Below are positions 17,552 to 26,600 of a stretch of DNA of 42,843 nt, in pieces (position 1 is the first letter of the stretch; every line of letters starts with the position of its first letter). The position numbers and the translations under genes are program-made. Under the pieces are notes generated by a model. It worked only from the letters and a program-made list of their open reading frames with translations. It had not been told where the DNA came from and ran no database searches. The DNA comes from Gemmataceae bacterium (lineage in GTDB: Bacteria > Planctomycetota > Planctomycetia > Gemmatales > Gemmataceae). The stretch lies in contig JANWVV010000040.1 in the NCBI GenBank assembly GCA_025055795.1, positions 1 through 42,843 on the forward strand, read 5' to 3'.

Positions 17552-19045
17552 TCAACCCAGGGCGTCGTGGAGGACGGTTCCGGACGACAGCAGCGGCATG
17601 GGCCGGCCTGTGCGGTCGGGAATAGTTGTTTCCAGGTCGTAGCCCAGCAGGTAATACGCCGTGGCCAGGATGTCTTTGGGCGAGACAGGTCGGTCGACCA
17701 CGCTGCCGCCAATGGCATCGGTCTTGCCGATCACTTTGCCTCGGCTAACACCGCCGCCGGCCAGCAGAACGGTGTAGGCCTGGGACCAGTGGTCACGGCC
17801 TCCGCCTTTGTTCGAATTCAGCTTAGGCGTGCGGCCGTGTTCACTCAGGACCAGCACCAGCGTTTCGTCGAGCAGGCCACGCTGGTCCAGGTCCTGCAAC
17901 AGGGCGGCAAAGCCGCGGTCGAAACCCGGCATCAACTCCTGGCGTAAGCGGGGGTAATGATCCCAGTGGGTGTCCCAACCGGAGCCGGCCAGGCCGTATT
18001 CATCCCAGAAAACGGTCACGAAGCGGCAGCCGGCTTCCACCAGGCGTCGGGCCGCCAGACAGCTCTGCCCAAACAGGGTATGGCCATAACTTTCGCGTAC
18101 TTTGGCCGGTTCCTGGCGCACGTCGAGGGCGGTGCGTACCTGCGGAGCGGTCAGCAAGGTGTAGGCCAGTTCGCGATACGGGTCGCCACTGTCCCGCTGG
18201 TCCCGCTGGCGGCGGGCCTGCTCCAGTTGCTCCAGCAGCGAGCGTCGGCGATCGAGCCGATCCAGGGTGATGTCCGGCTCGGCAACGCCCCCCAGCGTAA
18301 AGTACGCATCCGGCTCGATGCCCACGTACGGCTCGGCCAGTGTTTCGCTCTCATTGTTGAGCGTTTTGGTGACAGTCCGGTTGGCGCGACCATGGAACTG
18401 GGTAAACAGGGGAGCATACGGGCGGCCCAGGAAGGCGGGATACGGACCGGCCCGCGGCACCTCGCCACGCCGCTGGCTGCTGAACGGAAAGGGCAAGGCA
18501 ATGTTGTCTGGCACGGGCTTGCGTCGGGCCCCCGCCCCACGCTGCTGTTCCAGCCAGGCGACGACCGAACCGATGAACGGCCAGTGACGATGATCGTTAG
18601 GAGCCAGTTCCATGGCCACGTCGATGACGGGCACTCCCGTGGTCGCATAAGCCACCCCGTGGATGGGATAGGGGTGCGTCACCGAACGCACAACCGTTAC
18701 CAGGTGCATCACCCGGCTGGTACAGGGCAACAGTTCACACACGTCGCAGCCGGGAAGCGTGGACCGAATGGGACGTAACTCGCCCCGGATTTCCAGTGGG
18801 GCCTGCGGCTTCATGTCCGCCAGCTCCAACTGGCTGGGCGAGCCGTACAGGAAAAGCAGAATGCACGAGCGGGCCCGACCAAACCAACGGTCCCTGGTGG
18901 TCAGGGCCGACGCTGCGGACCGCTGCTGCGCCGACTGCCGCAGGGCATCAGCCAGTGTCAGACCGGCAACCGCTCCCACTCGCAGCCAGTCACGCCGCGT
19001 CAGACCAGAGCACAACCGCTTGGGCTGGCCGAGCACTTGCCACAT
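17552..19045 (-). CDS. DUF1501 protein, Tat-exported
   Basis: 497 residues. The N-terminus carries a twin-arginine signal (TRRDWLRVGAVAGLTLADAL, about residues 16-35), so the folded protein is sent across the cytoplasmic membrane. The mature part is the DUF1501 domain, an alkaline phosphatase/sulfatase-like fold common in planctomycetes, with YGSPSQLE near residue 70 (usually GGPSQ/SGGPSH), GWDTHWDHYP, LVLVLSEHGRTPKLN and GRDHWSQAY. Its reaction is not known. In planctomycetes it is usually paired with a DUF1553/DUF1549 cytochrome-like protein, but none is next to it here. The ATG at 19045 has only a weak ribosome binding site. Confidence 0.93.
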   Translation of the reverse strand: MWQVLGQPKRLCSGLTRRDWLRVGAVAGLTLADALRQSAQQRSAASALTTRDRWFGRARSCILLFLYGSPSQLELADMKPQAPLEIRGELRPIRSTLPGCDVCELLPCTSRVMHLVTVVRSVTHPYPIHGVAYATTGVPVIDVAMELAPNDHRHWPFIGSVVAWLEQQRGAGARRKPVPDNIALPFPFSSQRRGEVPRAGPYPAFLGRPYAPLFTQFHGRANRTVTKTLNNESETLAEPYVGIEPDAYFTLGGVAEPDITLDRLDRRRSLLEQLEQARRQRDQRDSGDPYRELAYTLLTAPQVRTALDVRQEPAKVRESYGHTLFGQSCLAARRLVEAGCRFVTVFWDEYGLAGSGWDTHWDHYPRLRQELMPGFDRGFAALLQDLDQRGLLDETLVLVLSEHGRTPKLNSNKGGGRDHWSQAYTVLLAGGGVSRGKVIGKTDAIGGSVVDRPVSPKDILATAYYLLGYDLETTIPDRTGRPMPLLSSGTVLHDALG

Positions 19046-19517
19046 GTTCGCTCACTCCGGCTATCACCCACACGCTGAATCTACTGAACGTCCCTGGACA
19101 CGATACACCGGCGGGATGGCTTGCACCTAAGCAACCATTGCGTTGCGGCCGCTGCTACAAACACTTTTTAACTAACTATGCTATCATGTCCTGTCATTTA
19201 ACCATACGCAAGTCAAAATGCTGAAACATTCACTCCGGGCAAGCCAGGCAGGCGATTGACATACAAACGTTCGGCGACGCAAACCGATGCCGACAAGCGG
19301 CGCGCCGATCGGCAGTTGTCGGCTAGCGCGGGTCCAGGTTTATGCCAACTGGCTTTTCAAAGGTGTTAAAACCCGACCCAGGCGGCCAGCAGCAAAAATG
19401 ATCGACTTATGGTAGTCGGTGTTACCGCCTCAACCGGGAGCGGTGGCCGTTGGCGTTTGCCGGGGGGCGATGCGCATCGGGGCGTGTCGAGCGGACGGTA
19501 AGCCGATGGGGATTTTT
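19046..19517. other. Intergenic region with one hairpin
   Basis: 472 bases between two minus-strand genes. It should contain the promoter of the DUF1501 gene; an AT-rich stretch around 19145-19200 is a likely site but no convincing boxes were found. A hairpin is listed separately. No credible gene. Confidence 0.4.
19289..19323 (-). terminator. Possible terminator of the membrane-protein gene
   Basis: GCCGACAA (19289-19296) pairs perfectly with TTGTCGGC (19316-19323), with a nested GCCGATCGGC palindrome in the loop. It lies about 195 bases after the stop of the minus-strand gene at 19518. There is no U run. Confidence 0.3.
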
Positions 19518-21317
19518 TCAGACCGTCATGGTGGGAGCCGGACTGTACGAGAAGTCGTGGGGCGGAACGACAGGTTCTTCTTCACCACCCCGATCTTTGA
19601 AGATGTGCAAAGCCCGGACGCGGGACAGATCGAAATACTTGGGTTCCGGATAAAGCTCGTGGCTAAAGGGATTCCCCGGGGCATAATCGTGGATGAGCAC
19701 CCGGACTTTAGGCAGTCCGCGGAAGTGGATGTCTTCGGCGCGACGCTGACCTCCATGGACGTCATACAGTTCGGTGAGGATGCGCAGCACCCGTTCGACG
19801 TGTTTGAACGAAACGCCATCCTCGACGAAGATGATGTCGATCTGGGTGGCGCGGAGCACCTCGTGGAGGTGCTGGCGAGCCCGCACAGGCAAAACGGCAT
19901 GGTAGGGGGGGCCGACAAACACGGCCCGTCCGTCCTCGGTATGGGGATCGATTTCTTCGCGGCCGGCATAGTCGATGAACCACCATTGCGGGGCAATCCA
20001 GAAGGTGCCGCCGTTTGGCCCTTTGAAGGGAGCCAGACGCTTGAACAGCTTGTGCAGGCCATGAAACAACTGACGCCGGAGCAAAATCACGTCGCGGCGC
20101 CCCAGCCGGTCCCGGACCAGCGGGTTGTCCAAATCCTGCAGGGCCAGATGCAACGGCCAAGGCGGGTCGAATTCGGTGGCCTGGGATTGCTCCGGTGGCA
20201 CGATGCGGATGGGCACATCGCCGGGACGTCGGGGCGCGGGCTGGCAGCGGGCAAACCAGCCCCAACCACGGATCAGCCAGGCGGCCCGGGCTAGGCTGAT
20301 GGGGTCCTCCCCACTGATGTGAATGGTCGGCGGGGTACGCCGGGCCGGATCCTGACGCCGCGACAGCCGGTAAAACAAAAACACAACACTCCACAGACCC
20401 GGGAGCAACCAAGCCGCGACCGCACCCAATAGCCCCGTCAGCGGCAACGCCTGCTGGACCGCTGGTGGCCCCCACAAGCGGCCGCCGCAAGCCGTCACCA
20501 CCAGATCTGCTGTTACCATCAAGGTCAGCAACGCCATCCAGCCTAGCAATTGCCGCAGCGGCAAGGCGGCAATCCCCTGCCGCGACGACCAGACCACTGC
20601 CGCCTCGTCCCGCCGCAGCATCACAATTGCTCCAACCGTCACGACTATCAACACCAGGTTGGCCAGCAACACCCACCCCGGAGGCACTTCCCAGGCCAGA
20701 AAGGAAATGAGCACGGCGTAAGCGACCACCGCGGCCAGTTCTACGCCACGACGGTCCGGATCTCCCAGTCGTTGCTTGAGTAGCCGGTCCAGCAGGCTTA
20801 CCGGCACGTACACGCCGCAAAAGGTCACGGCTAGCAGCACCAGCCACAAACTACCCAATAGGACCAGATAGACGGTGTACGAGCCATAAAGACCAAGCAC
20901 GCGCCAGCCCTGATCCGGGGCCAAATACCACAGCAACGCTACCACTCCCCCCCACAGGATCAGGCCGGTGCTCAGCAGGAGCATCCAGCGCGGCACCCGC
21001 AACGGCAAGGGTGGTTCCCCCCGCAGGTCCAGCCCCAGGCCGTATTGCAAGTGCTGCCAGCGACCGCTATAACGCCCCACCCGCTGTTGCAATCGCTTTA
21101 ACCACGGCAGGGGCATACGCCGGTGCCGCACCAGCAAGGCGATCATGGCCACACTGAAAGCCAGCAAGGCCAGGCTGTCCTGAAAGTCACTGGGCGAAAA
21201 GCGTCCCAGGATCTCCAGCGTCAGCAGAAAGCCGCCCAGGGCCAGCGTATGGCCACCGCCCCCCTCCAGAAACCGGCGGGTACCCGGCCACAAACGTGTC
21301 CACAACTTCGCAATCAC
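19518..21317 (-). CDS. Multi-pass membrane protein with cytosolic C-terminal domain, unknown
   Basis: 599 residues, not recognised. The first about 325 residues contain seven or eight hydrophobic segments separated by short basic loops. The rest (about 335-599) is soluble, without cysteine clusters or Walker motifs, and contains well-formed sequence: IHISGEDPISLARAAW, GTFWIAPQWWFIDYAGREE, EVLRATQIDIIFVEDGVSFKHVERVL and HDYAPGNPFSHELYPEPKYFDL. The repeated aromatic and acidic residues suggest a specific fold rather than a linker. The ATG at 21317 opens with a basic amphipathic stretch before the first membrane segment. It stands alone. It could be a sensor or transporter-like protein, but nothing in the sequence decides this. 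Confidence 0.75.
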   Translation of the reverse strand: MIAKLWTRLWPGTRRFLEGGGGHTLALGGFLLTLEILGRFSPSDFQDSLALLAFSVAMIALLVRHRRMPLPWLKRLQQRVGRYSGRWQHLQYGLGLDLRGEPPLPLRVPRWMLLLSTGLILWGGVVALLWYLAPDQGWRVLGLYGSYTVYLVLLGSLWLVLLAVTFCGVYVPVSLLDRLLKQRLGDPDRRGVELAAVVAYAVLISFLAWEVPPGWVLLANLVLIVVTVGAIVMLRRDEAAVVWSSRQGIAALPLRQLLGWMALLTLMVTADLVVTACGGRLWGPPAVQQALPLTGLLGAVAAWLLPGLWSVVFLFYRLSRRQDPARRTPPTIHISGEDPISLARAAWLIRGWGWFARCQPAPRRPGDVPIRIVPPEQSQATEFDPPWPLHLALQDLDNPLVRDRLGRRDVILLRRQLFHGLHKLFKRLAPFKGPNGGTFWIAPQWWFIDYAGREEIDPHTEDGRAVFVGPPYHAVLPVRARQHLHEVLRATQIDIIFVEDGVSFKHVERVLRILTELYDVHGGQRRAEDIHFRGLPKVRVLIHDYAPGNPFSHELYPEPKYFDLSRVRALHIFKDRGGEEEPVVPPHDFSYSPAPTMTV

Positions 21318-21862
21318 GGTACCATCATTATCGAATCAAAAAGAGCCTACCGCAAATACACCCATTATAACGCATCTTTTGCTTGTTGCTCGTAACTATT
21401 CAGCCGAGTGTGATGACCCCGTGGTCTAACCGCAAGCGGCAAATGATGCATCACGCGACCTCCGCCTCCCCGCGGGGTTGATCCGGGTGCGCCCTCCCTG
21501 CCCTGAGTAGTTAAGCGCTTACTTGATGCAGAGCCCTGATGCACTAGCATCGCCTATCCGGCATCTTCACTGTCCGTTGCCAGGCGTGCGTTGTGACGCA
21601 ATCTGCTTTCTTGTCGCCGACCGGAATGCGTTCCTGTCCCTCCATCTTACTGGATTGCCCACCTCCCATTTTTTCCGGGCACTTGCAAGATGATACCATT
21701 GTATCAGCCGGACTGTAGTAAAAATCCGTCCGCAGTCAGAAAAAAGCATTGTAGCTGCCCGCTTCTTCGTTATTTCTCCAAAGCAGGGTAAAGTTCCAAT
21801 GCCAGACCCAAGCAACCGGGCATCGTCATGTGCCGGGCGATAGGAGCAGGCGAGGCTGGAGC
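21318..21862. other. Divergent intergenic region
   Basis: 545 bases between the unknown membrane protein (-) and truD (+). Apart from one dyad listed separately I see no gene or RNA. Overlapping minus-strand ORFs here are random. Confidence 0.4.
21691..21706. promoter_or_regulatory. Operator-like dyad TGATAC-CATT-GTATCA
   Basis: A perfect 6-4-6 inverted repeat, 157 bases before the truD start. It has the same half-site and spacer lengths as the dyads at 7323-7370 but a different sequence. It could be a regulator site or a small RNA hairpin. Confidence 0.35.
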
Positions 21863-23005
21863 ATGATGGGAGACGAAGTGGGACGCTGGCCATGGTGGAC
21901 AGCGGAATGGCCCGGCGTCGGCGGCCGGATCCGCGAGCAGCCCGAGGACTTCTTCGTCGAAGAAATACCTGCCTATCAACCGTGCGGACAAGGCGAGCAT
22001 CTGTACCTACAGATTGAAAAACGGAACGTGAGCGCGGAGTACCTGCTCCGGCGGCTGAGCCAGCAGTTGGGCATCCCGGCTACCGGGCTTGGGGTTGCTG
22101 GATTGAAAGACCGGCATGCCGTAACACGGCAGTGGATTTCGGTACCGCAGGAGTGCGGCTCGCGGCTAGACCGGTTGGTTTCGCTGGAAGCAGAAGGCAT
22201 CCGCTTGTTGCAGGTCAGCCGGCATCGGAACAAGTTACGGCCCGGGCATGTGCGTGCCAACCGTTTCCGTATTCTCATCCGGGGGGCCGATGCCACGGCT
22301 CCCTGGCAGGCGATCCTTCATAAGCTTCAGCAGTTGGGCTTACCCAACTACTACGGCCCTCAGCGATTTGGCCACCACGGCAGCACGTTGGCGTTGGGCT
22401 GGCAGTGTCTGCACAGACAGGTGAGCCGATCTCAAGTACGGCCCTGGCAGTTTCGGCTGGCCTTGTCCGCGGTGCAGGCCCATCTGTTCAACGTGTATCT
22501 GGCCCGTCGGCAGCAGGAGGGGCTGCTGCGCAGGGTCCTGGAGGGTGACGTGCTGGTGCATTGGCCTGTGGGTGGTCTGTTCCGGGCCCAGGACGTCGAC
22601 GCCGAGCAAGCCCGGCTGGAGGCCCGCCAGGTGGTACCTGCCGGTCCGATGTTCGGCACCCGTCTGTACCCAGCCGCGGGCGTCGCCGCACAGCGGGAAG
22701 CCGCGGTCCTGCATCGCTTCGGCCTGAGCCCCGCTTCGTTTGCCGGCTTCGGTAAACTGCTGACGGGCACACGCCGCCGCTGCTTGATCTACGTGGACGA
22801 CCTGCATGCCCACTGGCAAGCGGAAGGGCTGTGGTTGCAATTTACTCTGCCTGCCGGCAGCTATGCCACCGTATTGCTGGCCGAGGTGATGAAAACCGAG
22901 ACGACCTGGCTCACGGAGACCGCCTCCGATCTGGACGGGGACAACGCCACGCTACCAACGATGGAAGAACTATCCGTCGAACAAAGGAGGGACCCCGAGG
23001 GTTGA
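21863..23005 (+). CDS. truD: tRNA pseudouridine synthase D
   Basis: 380 residues from the ATG at 21863, which has GAGG 7 bases upstream; an upstream in-frame GTG (21830) has no such site. TruD converts uridine 13 of certain tRNAs to pseudouridine. The family signature GLKDRHAVTRQW is present with catalytic Asp83, and REQPEDFFVEEIP near the N-terminus, NYYGPQRFG, and the C-terminal FTLPAGSYATVLLAEV are all family motifs. Length is somewhat above the E. coli protein (349). The C-terminal extension is acidic and low in conserved motifs. The gene converges with uvrB with only 23 bases between stops. Probably expressed constitutively. Confidence 0.94.
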   Translation: MMGDEVGRWPWWTAEWPGVGGRIREQPEDFFVEEIPAYQPCGQGEHLYLQIEKRNVSAEYLLRRLSQQLGIPATGLGVAGLKDRHAVTRQWISVPQECGSRLDRLVSLEAEGIRLLQVSRHRNKLRPGHVRANRFRILIRGADATAPWQAILHKLQQLGLPNYYGPQRFGHHGSTLALGWQCLHRQVSRSQVRPWQFRLALSAVQAHLFNVYLARRQQEGLLRRVLEGDVLVHWPVGGLFRAQDVDAEQARLEARQVVPAGPMFGTRLYPAAGVAAQREAAVLHRFGLSPASFAGFGKLLTGTRRRCLIYVDDLHAHWQAEGLWLQFTLPAGSYATVLLAEVMKTETTWLTETASDLDGDNATLPTMEELSVEQRRDPEG

Positions 23006-23007
23006 AA

Positions 23008-23027
23008 CCGGCCAGCACGCGGGCCGG
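23008..23027. terminator. Hairpin filling the truD/uvrB convergent gap
   Basis: CCGGCC (23008-23013) and GGCCGG (23022-23027) form a 6-bp GC stem with an 8-base loop. It occupies almost exactly the 23 bases between the two stop codons, so it can act as a terminator for both genes, though no T run is present on either side. Confidence 0.45.
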
Positions 23028-23028
23028 G

Positions 23029-25122
23029 TCAGGACCGACGGCGGCGTGTGCGGGCGGCGCGTCCTCGTCCGGCGGGTGTGGGCAGAGCGGTGGGCACTTT
23101 TTTGTTGCCGAAAACACTCGGCGGGGCGGCAGGCCCGAGCCGCTTGTGCAGTTCGGCCTCCAGCCGGACAATCTGATCCCGTAATGCCTGGGCCCGCTCG
23201 AAGTCCAGCTTCTGGGCCGCCGCCAGCATCTCTGCGTGCAACTGCTGGAGCGACTCGTAGGTCACGTCCTCCTGGGCGGCTGCAGGACCGGCCGCTGCTT
23301 GCTGGGCCAGCTTATGCGCCTCGATGATCTCCTCAATGGCATTGCGGATAGCCGATTGCACCGACCGGGGCGTTATGTTGTGCTGGCGATTATATTCCAG
23401 TTGCAACTGACGACGGCGATTGGTCTCGTCCACCGCTCGCCGCATCGACTCGGTCACCGTATCCGCATAGAGGATGACCTCGGCATTAACGTTGCGTGCG
23501 GCCCGGCCAATCGTCTGGATCAGCGACTTGTCGGAACGGAGGAAACCCTCCTTATCCGCATCCAGTATAGCCACAAGCGACACTTCGGGCAGATCGAGGC
23601 CCTCCCGCAACAGGTTGACCCCGACTAGCACGTCGAACAATCCTTCGCGCAATTCCCGCAGGATCTGGATGCGTTCAATGGCGTCCAGTTCGGAATGGAG
23701 CCATTTGCAGCGCAAGCCCTGGTCGCGGAAGTAGGTGGTCAGGTCCTCGGCCAGTCGTTTGGTCAGCACGGTAACCAGGGTCCGTTCGCCGCGGGCGGCC
23801 CGCCGACGCACCTGTTGTTCCAGGTCGCGTACCTGGCCACGAGCCGGCTTGATATGGATCAGCGGATCGACCAGGCCGGTAGGCCGGATGATCTGTTCGA
23901 CGACGGCTCCGCCGCTGCGTTGCAGTTCATAAGGTCCCGGCGTGGCCGACAGGCACAACACCCGACGCATGCGGGCCTCAAACTCCTCGAAGCGGAGCGG
24001 ACGGTTGTCCAAAGCGCTGGGCAGGCGGAAGCCGTGCTCCACCAGAGTCTCTTTGCGGCTGCGGTCGCCGTGGTACATGCCCCGCACCTGCGGGATCGTC
24101 ACGTGCGACTCGTCGATGATCAGCAGATAATCCTCCGGGAAAAAGTCGATAAGGGTGTAGGGCGGCTCCCCGGGCTGCCGACCGGAAAAATAGCGGGCGT
24201 AATTCTCGATCCCCGAGCAGTAACCGATTTCGCGAAGCATGTCCAGATCGTAGCGGGTACGGGCCCGCAGCCGCTCGGCTTCCAGCAGCTTGCCCTGATT
24301 TTTCAACTCGGCGTAACGCTGCTGTAATTCCTCTTCAATACCGGCAATAGCCGCCCGGAGGCGTTCCTCCGGCGTCACGAAATGACGAGCGGGGTAGATC
24401 GACAACTCGTCCAGACTCTGCAACAGCTCACCGCTAAGGGGATGAATAATGGCCAGGGTCTCGATTTCGTCGCCGAACAGCTCGATACGGTAGGCGATCT
24501 CTTCCGAAGCGGGCCACACGTCGATGGTGTCTCCCCGCACGCGGAAGCGGCCTCGCTCGAAGGCCACGTCGTTACGCTGGTACTGAATGTCCACCAACCG
24601 GACCAGCAGGTCCTCCCGATCGATCACCTGGCCCCGCTGCAGATAGACCATCATCCGTTTGTAATCCGAGGGCGACCCCAGACCGTAGATGCACGAGACG
24701 CTGGCGACAATGATCACGTCCTCGCGACTGACCAAGGCCGTGGTCGCAGCCAGACGCAACCGATCGATGTTCTCGTTGATGGAGGCGTCTTTCTCGATGT
24801 AAATGTCCCGCTGGGGGATGTAAGCTTCCGGTTGATAGTAGTCGTAATAACTGACGAAGTAATGGACGGCGTTATGAGGGAAAAAGCCTTTGAATTCCTT
24901 GAATAGCTGGGCGGCCAGGGTCTTGTTATGCGCCAGCACCAGGGTGGGACGTTGCAGGTGAGCAATGACATGGGCGGCGGTGAAAGTTTTGCCCGTCCCT
25001 GTCGCCCCTAGCAGTACCTGAAAGTTGCAGCCCCGGTCGAAATTGTCGCACAACTGCCGGATGGCCTTCGGCTGATCGCCGGCCGGCGGATATGGAGTCA
25101 CTAGCTGAAAGCGAGCACTCAT
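23029..25122 (-). CDS. uvrB: Excinuclease ABC subunit B
   Basis: 697 residues. UvrB is the damage-verifying helicase-like subunit of nucleotide excision repair; it receives DNA from UvrA and recruits UvrC. Walker A GATGTGKT is at 39-46. The beta-hairpin region with [15 protein letters not shown] is at about 92-106. DESH (motif II), SATPGPYEL and QTIGRAARN (motif VI) follow in order. The C-terminal UVR domain ([24 protein letters not shown] region, for UvrC contact) is present at about 625-660. A short basic tail ([12 protein letters not shown]) extends beyond the usual end and may bind DNA. The ATG opens with the usual [17 protein letters not shown]. No LexA-type box was recognised upstream. 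uvrA and uvrC are not in the window. Confidence 0.98.
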   Translation of the reverse strand: MSARFQLVTPYPPAGDQPKAIRQLCDNFDRGCNFQVLLGATGTGKTFTAAHVIAHLQRPTLVLAHNKTLAAQLFKEFKGFFPHNAVHYFVSYYDYYQPEAYIPQRDIYIEKDASINENIDRLRLAATTALVSREDVIIVASVSCIYGLGSPSDYKRMMVYLQRGQVIDREDLLVRLVDIQYQRNDVAFERGRFRVRGDTIDVWPASEEIAYRIELFGDEIETLAIIHPLSGELLQSLDELSIYPARHFVTPEERLRAAIAGIEEELQQRYAELKNQGKLLEAERLRARTRYDLDMLREIGYCSGIENYARYFSGRQPGEPPYTLIDFFPEDYLLIIDESHVTIPQVRGMYHGDRSRKETLVEHGFRLPSALDNRPLRFEEFEARMRRVLCLSATPGPYELQRSGGAVVEQIIRPTGLVDPLIHIKPARGQVRDLEQQVRRRAARGERTLVTVLTKRLAEDLTTYFRDQGLRCKWLHSELDAIERIQILRELREGLFDVLVGVNLLREGLDLPEVSLVAILDADKEGFLRSDKSLIQTIGRAARNVNAEVILYADTVTESMRRAVDETNRRRQLQLEYNRQHNITPRSVQSAIRNAIEEIIEAHKLAQQAAAGPAAAQEDVTYESLQQLHAEMLAAAQKLDFERAQALRDQIVRLEAELHKRLGPAAPPSVFGNKKVPTALPTPAGRGRAARTRRRRS

Positions 25123-25661
25123 GATCGTCCGTGAACTCCAGGGGCGATTAATGTCGGGATTCGTATTCCGGCAGCGGAAACGCCGTTTTCATCCCCTCCT
25201 TGTTGGTGATGCTATTGTCTCAACTATCCATTCATAGGTCCAATGGGTTGTTCTGCGGTCACTGCCGGACCGGATTTGCAATCCGGAGGCACTTGTGCAC
25301 CCCGGCTGACAAGCGGACCACCAACGCCAAGGGAAAAACTACTCCCCCCGGGCGGCGATGAACCGCACAGAACCCATTTTTACCCCCACAATCTCCCCAT
25401 TCCCTTTTCGGTAGCAAGGTGATTTGACTTATCCGATTTTATTATCCATATTTATAGTATATGATCGGGTGCCCAGGATCAAGTAGCGGTTGACGGGGGT
25501 TGTGGGCACGCGAGAGCAGAATGGTAAGAGTCGGTTGCGGGGCGTCCCTCTACCCCCGTGTGGTTGCATCCGCTAGCATGGCAGCGAGGCGGCGTTGTGG
25601 GCCAGATGTCAACGTCGCAATGGTAGTAAGGACCCCGTTCCATCTCCCAGGAGAGGCCATC
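25123..25661. other. Divergent uvrB/SOD intergenic region
   Basis: 539 bases. CCGGATT-TGC-AATCCGG at 25270-25286 forms a perfect 7-bp hairpin of unknown role. The segment 25420-25470 is AT-rich and holds the promoter listed separately. Possible in-frame upstream extension of the SOD ORF (from 25500) is rejected in favour of the ATG at 25662. Confidence 0.45.
25424..25452 (+). promoter_or_regulatory. Possible sigma-70-type promoter of the SOD gene
   Basis: TTGACT at 25424-25429 and CATATT at 25447-25452, 17 bases apart, in an AT-rich island. The -35 matches 5 of 6 and the -10 4 of 6 consensus bases. It lies about 210 bases before the SOD start, leaving a long leader. Confidence 0.35.
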
Positions 25662-26381
25662 ATGTGGACACGCCGGGACATTCTGCGTTGGGGTGTTGTC
25701 GGTGCGGTGGGTGCCGGTATCGGGCCGTGGAGTCGGGCTGTGTGCCAGCAAGCTCAGGCGAGCGGCTTTACCCTGCCCAAGCTTCCATACGCCTACGACG
25801 CTTTGGAACCGATCATCGATGCCGAAACGATGATGATCCATCACACCCGGCATCATCAGGCGTACATTGATAATCTCAACAAGGCCCTGGCCGAAGCCGC
25901 TCCCGAATGGCTAACCAGGGACATCACGGACATTGTGCGGCATTACAGTCAATTGCCTGAAAAGATTCGCACCACGGTGCGGAACAACGGCGGTGGTCAC
26001 CTCAACCATAGCTGGTTTTGGCTGATGATGGCCAAGCCCCGTTCCACGGCTCCCAAGGGGGAACTGCTTAAGGCCCTGGAAAGCAGCTTCGGCTCGCTGG
26101 ACGGTTTCAAGAAGGAATTCCTGGCGGCTGCGCTCGGTCGATTCGGCAGCGGCTGGGCCTGGCTGGTTGTCGGCAAGGAAAAGCCGCTGGCCATCACCAG
26201 CACGCCCAATCAAGATAACCCGATTACGGACGGCCAGACCGTTTTACTGGGCTGCGATGTTTGGGAGCACGCCTACTATCTGAAGTATCGCAACGCCCGA
26301 GGCAAATACGTGGAAGCATGGTTTGATGTTATCAACTGGGACGACGTTGCGGAACGCTTCGCCAAGGCCAGCAAGCAGTGA
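25662..26381 (+). CDS. Superoxide dismutase, Mn/Fe family, Tat-exported
   Basis: 239 residues from the ATG at 25662 (AGGAGAGG just upstream; start also fixed by the signal peptide). Converts superoxide to hydrogen peroxide and oxygen. Residues 1-33 are a twin-arginine signal (TRRDILRWGVVGAVGAG), so the enzyme acts outside the cytoplasm. The mature part is a full SodA/SodB-type domain. Metal ligands by alignment are His60 (first His of MMIHHTRHH), His116 in GGHLNHSWFW, Asp199 and His203 in DVWEHAYY. The GGHxNHSxFW wording and GRFGSGWAWL favour manganese, although cambialistic use cannot be excluded. It stands as a single gene, 219 bases before the dehydratase gene. Tat export of a pre-folded metalloenzyme fits the family. 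Confidence 0.95.
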   Translation: MWTRRDILRWGVVGAVGAGIGPWSRAVCQQAQASGFTLPKLPYAYDALEPIIDAETMMIHHTRHHQAYIDNLNKALAEAAPEWLTRDITDIVRHYSQLPEKIRTTVRNNGGGHLNHSWFWLMMAKPRSTAPKGELLKALESSFGSLDGFKKEFLAAALGRFGSGWAWLVVGKEKPLAITSTPNQDNPITDGQTVLLGCDVWEHAYYLKYRNARGKYVEAWFDVINWDDVAERFAKASKQ

Positions 26382-26600
26382 TAAAACGGAAAGGTCGAAC
26401 GTGTTTTGCTCGGCAGCCGCAGTCGTGCCTGAGGCGGGATAGTTTTGGCCATTGCGGGGAGGCAGGTCGCTGTGGGGCCGGGCCAGATCCGGGTTGTTTC
26501 CTTTGAAGGTGGCAGGGATTGGGCCTAGGCACGGGCTGCTGCCGACAATGTGCTCGGTGTGTATTCATTGAAACAGTGATTTCCGAACGAGTGGCTCTCC

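Noticed and set aside
25270..25286. tRNA-Cys-like anticodon arm (minus strand TTGCAAA loop with CCGGA/TCCGG stem)
   Set aside because: No matching acceptor, D or T arm (no TTCRA loop) could be found on either strand, so it is only a hairpin.
25500..25661. 54-codon N-terminal extension of the SOD frame
   Set aside because: Strong ribosome binding site and twin-arginine signal both place the start at 25662.
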